Positions 29,524-37,994 are shown, counted from the stretch's first letter. The stretch is 64,000 nucleotides of DNA from an uncultured Acetobacteraceae bacterium (GCA_903895595.1 CAITUP010000141.1:26037-90036); one strand, 5' to 3'. Numbers and translations are program-made. Notes: a model not told the origin generated them from the letters alone.

Positions 29524-29835
29524 TTATTGCGCCCCGTCGTCTTGCGCGGCCGGCGGCAGGCCGGGCTTCGGCGCGCGCTTCGGGCGTGTGGCGCATTCGG
29601 CGTTGGCGCCGGTGCCGGGGGCGTTTTCGAACGTGCAATGCGTGGTGGGCGGGACGCCGCAGACGCGGTCCATGTTCTTGAACCCGACGCACTGGCCGTT
29701 CGGCCCACGATAGCCCGGCCCGCCTTTGCAGCCGCATCCGTGACACGCCGGCCGCTCCGGGCAGTTTTCGGCGGCAGCCGGGTTGGCGAACAGGAGAAAA
29801 AGCGCCGCCAGGAAACATGCGAGCCGAGCAATCAG
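29524..29835 (-). CDS. Small Cys-rich exported protein with non-ATG start
   Basis: Found by reading the strand directly. The frame from ~29835 to a TAA at 29524-29526 gives about 103 residues. It begins with a clear signal peptide (IARLACFLAALFLLFANPAAA) followed by a mature part with eight cysteines: ENCPERPACHGCGCKGG, GQCVGFKNMDRVCG, THCTFENAPG and AECATRP. No ATG/GTG/TTG exists in a suitable place. The likely start is CTG 29835 (or ATT 29832), which overlaps the TGA of the upstream HTH gene with GGAG ~9 nt before it, so translational coupling is expected. Function is unknown; disulfide-rich periplasmic protein. Confidence 0.6.
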   Translation of the reverse strand: MIARLACFLAALFLLFANPAAAENCPERPACHGCGCKGGPGYRGPNGQCVGFKNMDRVCGVPPTTHCTFENAPGTGANAECATRPKRAPKPGLPPAAQDDGAQ

Positions 29836-30179
29836 AGTGCGATCTCCGCCACGATCCGATCGGCTGTCGCCCGTACCGAACCGTCGGAGCGGTCGATGAG
29901 GCCAGTGGACTCCAACGCGGCCACATCGGCATGCACGCGACGATATTGCCGACCCAGCGCCCGGGCGAGGGCCGAAACAGACACTTCCGGTTGGCCGTGG
30001 AGGTGACGGAGCAAGCGGTAGCGCTCCCCGGTCATGACATGGGCCAGACCGTCCCAGGATTCAAACGACAGCACCCGTTCCGGGGTCGTGTCGCCCCGTT
30101 CGGCTCGGTGCCAAGCCCCGAGGAACGCGACGGCGTCGTCGCGGAGCGTTCCGCCGACCGCGATTTTCAGATCGTCCAT
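29832..30179 (-). CDS. HTH transcriptional regulator, MarR/HVO_A0114-like
   Basis: 115 residues. The C-terminal half is a winged helix (GERYRLLRHLHGQPEVSVSA then RALGRQYRRVHADVAALEST). This resembles small DNA-binding proteins that pair with DUF6516-type genes and act as antitoxin/regulator. Its ATG directly follows the TAA of the truncated DUF6516-like gene, and its own stop overlaps the start of the Cys-rich gene. It probably autoregulates the cassette. Confidence 0.75.
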   Translation of the reverse strand: MDDLKIAVGGTLRDDAVAFLGAWHRAERGDTTPERVLSFESWDGLAHVMTGERYRLLRHLHGQPEVSVSALARALGRQYRRVHADVAALESTGLIDRSDGSVRATADRIVAEIAL

Positions 30180-30391
30180 TTAGCGGCCCTTATTCCTGTC
30201 ATGTCCCGCGTAGTCCTGCACATCGGTCAGGTAGTCCTCGATCAGCTGCCCCGGCGTCGTGAAGGCGTAGGGTTCTTCGAACGCGCCGTAGTGCCGGTGG
30301 TCTCCCTTGCCGGGTTCGTTATCGTAGCCAATAAGCCGTTGTCTGTCCCGACCGTAGTAATCGCCGAAACATTGAAAAAGATTCAGGTGGC
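30180..30391 (-). pseudogene. 5'-truncated DUF6516-like gene
   Basis: The frame ending at TAA 30182-30180 encodes YYGRDRQRLIGYDNEPGKGD followed by HRHYGAFEEPYAFTTPG and a helical tail. This is the conserved C-terminal part of the DUF6516 family, known as partners of small HTH proteins and suspected toxins. No start codon or N-terminal half is present. Upstream of about 30391 the frame loses similarity. It therefore seems to be a remnant whose 5' part was lost by deletion or rearrangement, while the HTH gene stayed intact. Confidence 0.6.
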
Positions 30392-30488
30392 CTGAAACCG
30401 CACCAGCAGGTGCAGGACGAAATGACGCGCTTCATGGCCGAGGGCGCGCCGGAATTCTGACCATTACCGCTGGATGCCAGGTCGGAGG

Positions 30489-30770
30489 TTATCCAGCGAG
30501 CGTGCCGAACAGCGCGGTGATGCCTGCCAGCGACAGAATCAGCGGATTTGCCTCGATCAGGCCATTTCTGAGCTTGCTTGAGAGCACCGCGCCACTCAGC
30601 ACAAGAAGCGGGAACAACCCTGCCCCTCTTGCGACGTCGAAACCGGTGCCAACCGATAGAAAGCGGTGGGATGCCGCGCCGACGAGCTGGAGATACGCCG
30701 CATAGCCGAAACCCATGAGGAGCGAGCATACATCGATCCAGTGGCCGTCAAGATTGTCACGAAAATTCAA
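30489..30770 (-). CDS. Small membrane protein (93 aa)
   Basis: Unrecognised. Starting at TTG 30770 (after GGTAGGG) it encodes three hydrophobic segments: SLLMGFGYAAYLQLVGAA, GAGLFPLLVLSGAVLSS and PLILSLAGITALFGTLAG. TTG overlaps the stop of the upstream 62-residue membrane protein (TTGA), so the two are coupled. A longer frame exists but its N-terminus translates the neighbouring gene out of frame. Confidence 0.5.
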   Translation of the reverse strand: MNFRDNLDGHWIDVCSLLMGFGYAAYLQLVGAASHRFLSVGTGFDVARGAGLFPLLVLSGAVLSSKLRNGLIEANPLILSLAGITALFGTLAG

Positions 30771-30955
30771 TGCCCTACCGCCACATAAAAGACTGCCAGT
30801 CCGATGTATGCCACAGCCCCTATGACCGCCCCGGTGGCGGATGCCGGTCGCCCGAGCCAACCAAAACCCGCGCCTCCGATGCATGCTCCGAGGTATGAGA
30901 AGGCGCCAAGCAAGTACATCATGCTCGCCCAGGACTGTGTCTGAAAGTCGTGCAT
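30767..30955 (-). CDS. Small membrane protein (62 aa)
   Basis: 62 residues with two predicted transmembrane helices: SMMYLLGAFSYLGACIGGAG and ATGAVIGAVAYIGLAVFYVA. It starts at ATG 30955 and overlaps the next small membrane protein at its stop. It is not a recognised family; the pair could form a small heteromeric membrane complex. A promoter must lie in 30956-31040. Confidence 0.55.
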   Translation of the reverse strand: MHDFQTQSWASMMYLLGAFSYLGACIGGAGFGWLGRPASATGAVIGAVAYIGLAVFYVAVGH

Positions 30956-31090
30956 CCGATATTCAACCTCACGGTTTCTGAAGGTGCGGCTACTATATCA
31001 GAATCTGCTCGTCGTCTCAACGACATTCACCACGGGGCTCGTCACCGACTGCTGATCCCGCCGTAACGTCCTGCCATGAGCTCGGTCTGA

Positions 31091-31110
31091 CCCTCAGTCA
31101 CCGCTGAGGG
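31091..31110 (+). promoter_or_regulatory. Hairpin covering the Shine-Dalgarno of the next gene
   Basis: CCCTCAG (31091-31097) pairs with CTGAGGG (31104-31110) across a 6-nt loop. The ribosome-binding sequence GAGGGG (31107-31112) for ATG 31121 is partly buried in the stem, so translation may depend on melting or on a protein that opens it. Confidence 0.45.
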
Positions 31111-31120
31111 GAACCGAACC

Positions 31121-31621
31121 ATGCTTCGCCGCCGCTTCATACTCGTCGCTACCACGATTGCCATCGCCAGCGCCGCCCGCGCCGAACCACGGTTGTTAAA
31201 AGCCGCCGACGGGGTGGCGGTGTTCGGCGACCTCGCGAGGGCCACGCGGGCGCGGCGGGGCACGATCCTGCTGTTCCATCAAGCGGGCACCAATCGCGGC
31301 GAATACGAACCTATCGCGCCACGATTGAATTCGGCGGGGTTCGACACGCTGGCGATCGACCAGCGTTCCGGCGGGCGAGCCTTCGGTCAGGTCAACGAGA
31401 CGGTTCAGGATCTGGGGCATGAGACGGACTACGCCGCAGCTTTGCCGGACCTGGAGGCTGCCCTGGCGTGGGCCCGGTCGGACAATCTGGTGGGACCCAT
31501 CGTCGTATGGGGCAGCAGCTATTCGGCAACGTTGGTGTTTGTGCCGGCCGCGCGGCACGACGCCGACGTCCAGGCGTTGCTGTCCTTTTCCTCCGGCAAG
31601 TATCTCAAAGGTTGTATTTGA
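31121..31621 (+). CDS. Exported alpha/beta hydrolase, C-terminally truncated
   Basis: 166 residues. A signal peptide (LRRRFILVATTIAIASAARA) is followed by an alpha/beta hydrolase core of the dienelactone-hydrolase/lipase type: LLFHQAGTNRGEY (oxyanion region) and nucleophile elbow WGSSYSA. The protein stops shortly after SFSSGKYLKG, before the strands that should carry the catalytic Asp and His. It is therefore about 60-80 residues short of a normal member and probably inactive. The following 237 nt to 31858 do not continue the fold in any frame that I can see. Confidence 0.65.
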   Translation: MLRRRFILVATTIAIASAARAEPRLLKAADGVAVFGDLARATRARRGTILLFHQAGTNRGEYEPIAPRLNSAGFDTLAIDQRSGGRAFGQVNETVQDLGHETDYAAALPDLEAALAWARSDNLVGPIVVWGSSYSATLVFVPAARHDADVQALLSFSSGKYLKGCI

Positions 31622-31858
31622 ACATGTGGCCCGATCTCCGAACCGGGTTGGGGACGAGCCATAGAGCCATTTCCGAGATCGCGCCATCGTCGAACATCCG
31701 CTTTCGGTCCAGGAGGAGAGTGGCTTTCGACATATGACATTATTTGTCATCGCGCGGTTCGAAGTCAAATTTTTACGTTGCCCGCACATGGAACCGCCGA
31801 CCTTGACGTATTCGCTGACGCAAGAGTACCGCCTGTCAACCATATCGGAGCGATCGCC

Positions 31859-32836
31859 ATGACGAAGCCGTTGAACATACCCGCTCGCAGCCTGCCGGTG
31901 CCCGATACCGTCAGCACGGGGATGCAGGCGCTGATCGCGGCGCCGTTGCGGGCGGGGTGGAACAATTTTCCCTCCACGCCCGAGGGTTGGCGCGCCCTCG
32001 CCGAAGCCGGGCGCAAGGCGGCGGCACCGAACGTCGCAGCGATGGCCGAGCGGTTGGGGGTTAAGGTGGAATCCGGCACGATCGGCGGGGTGCGGGTGCA
32101 TACCGTGACCCCGGCCGCGATCGCACCGGAAAACCGGAACCGGACGCTCGTGCAGATTCACGGCGGTTGCTACGTGCTGAACCCCGGCGAGGCCGGACTG
32201 ACCGAGGCGCTGCTGATCGCCGCCTTCGGCGGCTTCAAGGTTGTCGCGGTCGATTACCGCATGCCGCCCGAGGCGTATTTCCCGGCGGCGCTCGACGATG
32301 CCGTCACGGTTTGGCAAGCGGTGGCGGCGGGCGGCGATCCGCGGCGCATCGGGCTGATCGGCACGTCCGCCGGCGGCGCGCTGGTGCTGGCGATGGGGTT
32401 GCGGGCGAAACAGTTGGGGTTGCCGATGCCGGGCGCCATCGCCTCGGGCACGCCGATGTCGGATATTACCAAGACCGGCGACAGTTTTTACACCAACGCC
32501 ATGATCGACAACGTCCTGGTCTCCACCGACGGTTTCTGCGACGCCGCCGCTCGGTTTTATGCCAACGGGCACGATCTGGCCGATCCGCTGCTGTCGCCGG
32601 TTTACGGCGACATGACGGGGTTTCCGCCGGTTATCCTGACCACCGGCACGCGCGATTTGCTGCTGAGCAATACCGTGCGGGTGCACCGGAAACTGCGAGG
32701 ACTCGGGATCGCCGCCGATCTGCATGTGTACGAGGGGCAATCGCACGGACATTACGGCCGCGACGACCGGAACCCCGAGACGGCCGAGGCGTTCGGGGAG
32801 ATCGCGGCGTTCTTCAAGGCGCATCTGGCTGGCTGA
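31859..32836 (+). CDS. Alpha/beta hydrolase, hormone-sensitive-lipase family
   Basis: 325 residues from ATG 31859 with GGAG upstream. The HGG oxyanion motif (VQIHGGCYV), nucleophile elbow GTSAGG and C-terminal His in YEGQSHGHY are all present, with Asp in TGTRDLLLSN. This is a complete carboxylesterase/lipase of the HSL (family IV) type, likely hydrolysing short-chain esters. It has no signal peptide and is a single gene. Substrate unknown. Confidence 0.9.
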   Translation: MTKPLNIPARSLPVPDTVSTGMQALIAAPLRAGWNNFPSTPEGWRALAEAGRKAAAPNVAAMAERLGVKVESGTIGGVRVHTVTPAAIAPENRNRTLVQIHGGCYVLNPGEAGLTEALLIAAFGGFKVVAVDYRMPPEAYFPAALDDAVTVWQAVAAGGDPRRIGLIGTSAGGALVLAMGLRAKQLGLPMPGAIASGTPMSDITKTGDSFYTNAMIDNVLVSTDGFCDAAARFYANGHDLADPLLSPVYGDMTGFPPVILTTGTRDLLLSNTVRVHRKLRGLGIAADLHVYEGQSHGHYGRDDRNPETAEAFGEIAAFFKAHLAG

Positions 32837-32865
32837 GCTAGCCTTTGTCGGTTGGCGCGGAACGT

Positions 32866-33175
32866 TCAATCCGCCATGCCGTCGTTGAGCGCCTCGAGCA
32901 GCAGCGCAATCCGCTCCCGTAAAATGGGCAGGCTTTCATGCACTGTGCGCCAAACCGTCTCATGTTCGATTCTGCGGTATCGGTGGACAATGGCATTTCG
33001 CATCCCAACAGCCCCACGCAGCTCGGGGATGCGTGCCGCGAGGTCCGGGGTCTCACGTGCGAACTACGCCAGTGCCTCCCCGACGATCTCCAACTGCCGC
33101 TCGGCAGCCGACCGGAACATGACGTCCGCCGCGTAGTCTTCAAAACGACGTCCTCATGCCATGCACGAGGATCAT
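32866..33175 (-). pseudogene. hepT: HepT-like toxin (HEPN RNase) gene, broken
   Basis: ATG 33175 overlaps the stop of mntA (ATGA). Reading on, one extra T in a TTTT run (33142-33145 on the plus strand) breaks the frame; skipping it yields FEDYAADVMFRSAAERQLEI then VGEALA. An amber TAG (33066-33064) interrupts again before FARETPDLAARIPELRGAVG and the HEPN catalytic motif RNAIVHRY (R-x4-H-x-Y). The product ends at TGA 32868-32866. Two independent lesions mean that no full HepT can be made. The N-terminus also seems short. Confidence 0.8.
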
Positions 33176-33480
33176 GGTCCATAGAGCAGCTGCCTCGATC
33201 GCTCCACGCCGGCTCGGACATAACGGTTCTCGATCGCTTTGTCGGCGACCAGGTCGACAGTCCGTCCGAGCAGCACGGCCAGCGCATCCTCCAGGGCGAG
33301 AAAACCCGAGATATTAGGCACATGCCCAGGCAGGAACGTCACCAGCAGATCGATATCCGATCGCGTTGGATCGAAATCGGCGACACGCGCAGCCGATCCG
33401 AATACATCCATGCGCTGGTCGTGAAACCGGCGGCAAAGTTCGGCGATCTCGTTTTGGCGGTCGGCGACAAGCGGCAGCAT
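33172..33480 (-). CDS. mntA: MntA-like minimal nucleotidyltransferase antitoxin
   Basis: 102 residues. The nucleotidyltransferase signature is intact: VFGSAARVADF with Gly28-Ser29, and SDIDLLV with Asp42 and Asp44. In the known MntA/HepT systems such a protein AMPylates and neutralises the HEPN RNase HepT. Here the toxin partner just downstream is broken, so mntA is an orphan antitoxin. ATG 33480 is the only sensible start. The 50 nt to the next gene contain an AT-rich promoter-like patch (TTTATACACCATACACC on the plus strand). Confidence 0.85.
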   Translation of the reverse strand: MLPLVADRQNEIAELCRRFHDQRMDVFGSAARVADFDPTRSDIDLLVTFLPGHVPNISGFLALEDALAVLLGRTVDLVADKAIENRYVRAGVERSRQLLYGP

Positions 33481-33530
33481 GATTTCGATTTATACACCAT
33501 ACACCACCGTCTGTCGCCAACTCTGCCGGG

Positions 33531-34517
33531 TCACCTCCCGACCAACGGCAAAACCTCCTCCGTCAGCCGCCGCAACTGCGCCATCGCGTCGCCGCGCGTG
33601 GCCAGCCGGAACGTGAATCCCTGGCACGCTGTCCCCGCGAACCGCCCGATCCACGCCGCGCAAATCTCCGGCGTTCCGATCGGACCCCAGGCGTGAAGCC
33701 GTTCCGGCGTGTAGTTCGCGCCGTAATACGTATCCAAATAGGATTTGGCGTCGGCGACCGCGGTTTCCGTATCGTCCTGAATGTTCAGCACTGCCGTCAC
33801 GATATTGCCGAAACCGCGCATATCGCGCCCGGCTGCCGCACCGGTCTCCTGGATCAACGACCAGGAGCGGTCGAAGCCTTCGGGCGTGACGGAGTGCGTC
33901 ATCCAGCCGTCGGCGACGCGTGCCACGCGTTTCAACGCGAACGCCGATCCGCCGGCGCCGGCCGCGGTATTGCCCAACCGTCCCGCATTGGTGGTCAGCC
34001 AGATCGGGCACGACGATTGCGCGGGTTTCGGCTCCATCGTGATGGGACCGAAGCGGAGGAATTCGCCCTCGAAGGGCACATTGTCCACCGTCCATAAATG
34101 CCGCAGCACCGCAATGTTCTCGATCATGCGGCCCCGGCGTTCGGCGGCGGGGATACCCATGGCCTCGGTCTCGGCGTTCCATTCCGTCGCCGATCCGCCG
34201 CCGGCACAGACCGACAGGATCGTGCGGCCACCGGAGATGACGTCCAAAGACGCCCACTCGTAGGCAAACGTCCTGGGGTCGCGCAGCGCGAACGATCCCA
34301 TGCAGCTCGGGCCGATTTTCACCCGTTTGGTGCGTCCAGCGATGGCGGCGAGCAGCGTCAGCGCATCCAACCGCCGGTTCACGAACAGCGCGTCGCCGAC
34401 CCAGACGCTGTCCATCAGCGGGTTAGCATCCACGGCATCGGCCAGCGCCAACAGTTTGGGGACATCCGACAGCCCGAGCAGGATGCCTCGGTTGCCGAGA
34501 GTGACGCCATATTTCAT
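33531..34517 (-). CDS. LLM-class flavin/F420-dependent oxidoreductase
   Basis: 328 residues, full TIM barrel. MKYGVTLGNRGILLGLSD starts the barrel; SVWVGDALFV, KIGPSCMGSFALRDPRTFA and the CPIWLTTNAGR strand are typical of luciferase-like enzymes and methylene-H4MPT-reductase relatives. Cofactor may be F420 given the cof operon 6 kb away, which is inference. Its start overlaps the stop of the CoA-transferase gene upstream (ATGA), so they form an operon and may act on one pathway. Confidence 0.85.
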   Translation of the reverse strand: MKYGVTLGNRGILLGLSDVPKLLALADAVDANPLMDSVWVGDALFVNRRLDALTLLAAIAGRTKRVKIGPSCMGSFALRDPRTFAYEWASLDVISGGRTILSVCAGGGSATEWNAETEAMGIPAAERRGRMIENIAVLRHLWTVDNVPFEGEFLRFGPITMEPKPAQSSCPIWLTTNAGRLGNTAAGAGGSAFALKRVARVADGWMTHSVTPEGFDRSWSLIQETGAAAGRDMRGFGNIVTAVLNIQDDTETAVADAKSYLDTYYGANYTPERLHAWGPIGTPEICAAWIGRFAGTACQGFTFRLATRGDAMAQLRRLTEEVLPLVGR

Positions 34518-35728
34518 ACGATTTTCCGATCACGAAACGCCGCGATCTCCGCCGCCGAATATCCAATCCCCGCCAGCACCTCGTCGTTATCCGCTCCCAG
34601 TTCCGGCGCGATGCCAATGTGAGCCGGTGTTTCCGAGAAATGCCATGGCGAGCCGTGCACTTTCAGTTTCTTGCCGTGCGCGGGGTATTCCACTTCCGTC
34701 ACGTATCCGTTTGCCACGACGTCCGGATCGTTCGATGCCTCCAGCAGCGTATTGATCGGCGCGGCGACGATGTCCGCGCCGCGCAGACGCTCCACCCAAT
34801 CGTCGCGCAAGCCCGTGGCGAACAGCCCGTCCAGAATGCGCAACAACGCCGAACGCTTTTCGTCGGACCCGATGATGACACCCAGATCGGCGAACCCCGC
34901 GGATTCCAGCGTGGCGAAAAACCCCAGTGCTGTCATCGCGGTTTTCCAAACGCGGTTGCCGTTCAACTGGAACACCAGCGGCTTGCCGTCGCGATCGTTG
35001 AAACTGGCGCTCATGCCCGGCCGCTCCGGCGTGCCGGTAATACGCGCCTGCCCGGTCACCGGGTCCTTGTCGCGCCACATCGCGGTGGTCAGCGTCCAGC
35101 CCATCAGGCGGATCTGACCGCCGAGCAGCGAACACTCCACCTTCTGCCCCACACCCGTCGCCCGCGCATGCGTCAACGCCGCCAAAGCTCCGCCGAACGC
35201 CAGAATGGCGCAGGTCTCGTCCGCCACCGACACGATGCCCGTGCGCAAGGGCTGCCCTGGCGACGAATACGCCTCGGCGATGCCGCCCAACGCCTGCGCC
35301 ATCGAGTCCGTCCCCGGCAGCGACGCATGCGGCCCCTTCGGTCCGTAGCCGGAGATCGACATGTAAACCAACCGAGGATTTACCTTCTTCAAATCCTCAT
35401 ACCCGAACCCATTCTTTTCCGCCGCACCCGGTCGGAAATTCTGCCCGAATATGTCCGCCTGGGCGACCAGACGGCGCAATATCTCCTGCCCCTCCGGCGC
35501 CTTCAAATTCAGCGTCACGCTCTTCACGCCACGATTATTCGTCTCAAAGTACGTGCTCGGCATGCCCGGCAACACGCTGTTGGCGCGGGAGGTATCGCCA
35601 CCGTCCGGGACCTCGATCTTGATCACCTCGGCGCCAAGGTCGGCCATCAGCATGTAAGGCACCGTGCCGGCTTGCGCGGTGGAGCAGGCGACGACTTTGA
35701 CGCCCGCCAGGGGACCGAAGGTTGCCAT
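34514..35728 (-). CDS. CaiB/BaiF family CoA-transferase
   Basis: 404 residues, type III CoA-transferase. The family start PLAGVKVVACSTAQAGTVPY, then LGAEVIKIEVPDGGD and NRGVKSVTLNLKAPEGQEIL, match well. The catalytic Asp is expected in LPGTDSMAQALGG. It moves CoA between carboxylic acids, commonly in degradation of carnitine-, bile-acid- or terpenoid-like compounds. Overlap with the downstream oxidoreductase suggests joint function. The exact substrate is unknown. Confidence 0.9.
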   Translation of the reverse strand: MATFGPLAGVKVVACSTAQAGTVPYMLMADLGAEVIKIEVPDGGDTSRANSVLPGMPSTYFETNNRGVKSVTLNLKAPEGQEILRRLVAQADIFGQNFRPGAAEKNGFGYEDLKKVNPRLVYMSISGYGPKGPHASLPGTDSMAQALGGIAEAYSSPGQPLRTGIVSVADETCAILAFGGALAALTHARATGVGQKVECSLLGGQIRLMGWTLTTAMWRDKDPVTGQARITGTPERPGMSASFNDRDGKPLVFQLNGNRVWKTAMTALGFFATLESAGFADLGVIIGSDEKRSALLRILDGLFATGLRDDWVERLRGADIVAAPINTLLEASNDPDVVANGYVTEVEYPAHGKKLKVHGSPWHFSETPAHIGIAPELGADNDEVLAGIGYSAAEIAAFRDRKIV

Positions 35729-35769
35729 GGTAAACTCCTAAACAATTCACCGAACCATGCCAGACCCCG

Positions 35770-37275
35770 CTACCGCCTGGAAGCAGCGGGCCGCAGCAGC
35801 CAAGCAATCAGCAGCGCCAGGGTCGCCAAACCGACTGGCACCAGCGCCATCCTACTCCCCCCGACCACCAGAGCCGCCGCCCCGGCCCAGCCGATGGACG
35901 ACAACGCCTCGGCATAGGTGGTGAAGCGGGACGCGGTCTGGCGCCGCCGGATGCGGCCGCGCGTTGCTTGCAGGCGGTACCAATACTGGATCGCGGTCGC
36001 TCCCGCCGCCGCGATCGCGATGCCAGCGGTAGCCACGATCCCGGCCCCTGGGGCGGCGACCGCGACGCCCGCCAGAAACGGCCCGAACACCATCAGCGTG
36101 CCGCCCACCGTTGCCTCGAACTTCGCGCGTATCTCCAGCCCCTGTGGGATCGGGGCGGTGGCGATCAGGTCCGGGGCGTCCTCGCCGGAGATCGCCAGCC
36201 ACGCCAGCCCGCCCGCGAACTGGCCGCCGGCGGTGACCAGCACCGGCACCAGGATGGCGACAGCATCCAGGCCGCCGCTGAACGTCAGCCACAGCAAATA
36301 GGCGGGAGGCACCAGATACAGCAATTGTACCAGTGTCTGCGAAACAAGCCACGGATCGCGCCGCAGCAACGCCCATTCCTTCGCGCGCAGCACCGCGCCG
36401 GGCGAGCGGCCCTTCAACCGCCCGCCGCCGCGCCGCTCGGCGATGCCAGCCGTGGCTTGGACGAAGCTCCCGAACCGCGGCGCGAACACCGCGATCGCCG
36501 TCCCCAACGCCGCCGCCGCGACCAGCATCAGCACCGCCAGCGGCACCGGATACCCCATAGCCGCGTACGCCAGCCCCCAAACCAGGCGGCCGAGATCGGG
36601 CGCCAAGCGCGCCAGAGAATCCGATCGCATCACTGCCAACCGGTCCGGCGCGCCGAAGGACTGTATCGCCGCCACCTGCAGCCCGACCGCGAAGCTCGCG
36701 CCGATGAAGGCTGAGGCGATCTGCGCCACCAGCCGTGTCCGCTCCGCGCCGATCAGGCGGAACAGGCCCGCCGTCGCGGTCATCCCTACCGTCACCGCCA
36801 GCATCGCCAGTGCCACGACGACCGGATACAGCGCCAGCCACCGCGCCCCGCCGCGCCACGCCTGCACGTCGATGAACGCCGCCGACAGGGCCAAGGACAT
36901 CGTTGCCAGCGTGATCGCCATCGCCGCGATCCGCACCGCGAACAGCTTCCACGCGGTGGCCGGCGAGGACAAAATCAAGTCCAAATCCCCGCGCGTGTAG
37001 AAGGCGCGAGTCACGGACTCGATGGCTTGCGAGACCATCAGCGCGCCCGACATCGCCAACAGCCCTGTCAGCACCAACAGAGCCTGCCGGTCCGGCGCGG
37101 TCGCGAGGCCGGGGTCGGGATGCATGACCGCCGCCGCGACCAGATGCAGCACCACGGCCAACCCGATCAGCATTACCGCCCCGCCCCAGCGCCCGCCGCG
37201 CGACAACAGGCGAAAATCCCGCCACGCCAGCCGCGCCTCATGCCGCGCGAACCACAGCAGGCCGCCCGGGTTCAT
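35770..37275 (-). CDS. ABC transporter permease, ABC-2 type
   Basis: 501 residues with about 10-12 hydrophobic segments, for example AVMLIGLAVVLHLVAAAVMH, ALLVLTGLLAMSGALMVS, GMTATAGLFRLIGAE and LVTAGGQFAGGLAWLAI. A cytosolic N-terminus (WFARHEARLAWRDFRLL) is typical of ABC-2 exporters. ATG 37275 overlaps the stop of the ATPase gene, so the pair forms one exporter. Cargo unknown. Confidence 0.8.
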   Translation of the reverse strand: MNPGGLLWFARHEARLAWRDFRLLSRGGRWGGAVMLIGLAVVLHLVAAAVMHPDPGLATAPDRQALLVLTGLLAMSGALMVSQAIESVTRAFYTRGDLDLILSSPATAWKLFAVRIAAMAITLATMSLALSAAFIDVQAWRGGARWLALYPVVVALAMLAVTVGMTATAGLFRLIGAERTRLVAQIASAFIGASFAVGLQVAAIQSFGAPDRLAVMRSDSLARLAPDLGRLVWGLAYAAMGYPVPLAVLMLVAAAALGTAIAVFAPRFGSFVQATAGIAERRGGGRLKGRSPGAVLRAKEWALLRRDPWLVSQTLVQLLYLVPPAYLLWLTFSGGLDAVAILVPVLVTAGGQFAGGLAWLAISGEDAPDLIATAPIPQGLEIRAKFEATVGGTLMVFGPFLAGVAVAAPGAGIVATAGIAIAAAGATAIQYWYRLQATRGRIRRRQTASRFTTYAEALSSIGWAGAAALVVGGSRMALVPVGLATLALLIAWLLRPAASRR

Positions 37276-37994
37276 TGCGCGGCGGTCAGGCTGAGGAAGA
37301 CATCCTCCAGGCTGGCGTCCCCAGCGCCCGCCTTCACCCGCAGCTCGGCCAGAGTCCCCTCGGCGATCAGGCGCCCGGCTTCCAGAACGCCGATCCGGTC
37401 GGCCATGCGTTCGGCGACATCGAGGATATGCGTGGTCATCAGCACCGCGCAGCCCTCCCGCAGCCGGTCCCGCAGCAGCTCCTTCGCCACGCGCGCCGAT
37501 CCGGCGTCCAGGCCGGTCAGCGGCTCATCCAGGACGATCAGCTTGGGGTCGTGCACCAGCGCCCCCGCCAGCGCGACCTTTTGCCGCATCCCTTTCGACA
37601 GGCTGTCGCACCGCTGCCGGGCATGCGGGGTCAAGCCGAGCCGGTCGAGCAAGGCGGGGGCGGCGGCGGCGTTTGGGACTCCCCAGAGGCCGGCAACGAA
37701 ATCCAGATATTCGATGGGTGAAAGCTTGTCGTAAATCATCGGCTCATCCGACAGCCACGCCATGACCCGCTTCGCCGCGACAGGGTCCGCCAGCGCGTCG
37801 ATCCCGAAGACCGAGATAGCGCCTCGATCCGGCGGCAGCAGCCCGGCGACCATCCGTAGCGTCGTGGTTTTCCCCGCCCCGTTGGCGCCGAGCAGGATGT
37901 AGAACTCGCCGGGGTGGATCAGAAGATCGAGGCCGTCGACCGCCGGACGGACGAAGGATTTGGTCAGATCGCGGATGTGAAGGGCAGGGGGCAT
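37272..37994 (-). CDS. ABC transporter ATP-binding protein
   Basis: 240 residues. Walker A GANGAGKTTT, Q-loop region, signature LSKGMRQKVALAGALVHDP, Walker B LIVLDEPLTGLD and H-loop MTTHILDVAERM are all intact. It pairs with the ABC-2 permease that overlaps its 3' end. The start MPPALHIRDLTKSF (37994) is favoured over longer frames because the fold begins there. It is divergent from the oxidoreductase at 38067. Confidence 0.92.
   Translation of the reverse strand: MPPALHIRDLTKSFVRPAVDGLDLLIHPGEFYILLGANGAGKTTTLRMVAGLLPPDRGAISVFGIDALADPVAAKRVMAWLSDEPMIYDKLSPIEYLDFVAGLWGVPNAAAAPALLDRLGLTPHARQRCDSLSKGMRQKVALAGALVHDPKLIVLDEPLTGLDAGSARVAKELLRDRLREGCAVLMTTHILDVAERMADRIGVLEAGRLIAEGTLAELRVKAGAGDASLEDVFLSLTAAQ

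Noticed and set aside
30390..30462. Plus-strand tail LKPHQQVQDEMTRFMAEGAP ending in TGA, like a C-terminus of a lost gene
   Set aside because: No start, no upstream domain and no recognised family; may be chance, though it lies at the break of the DUF6516 remnant.
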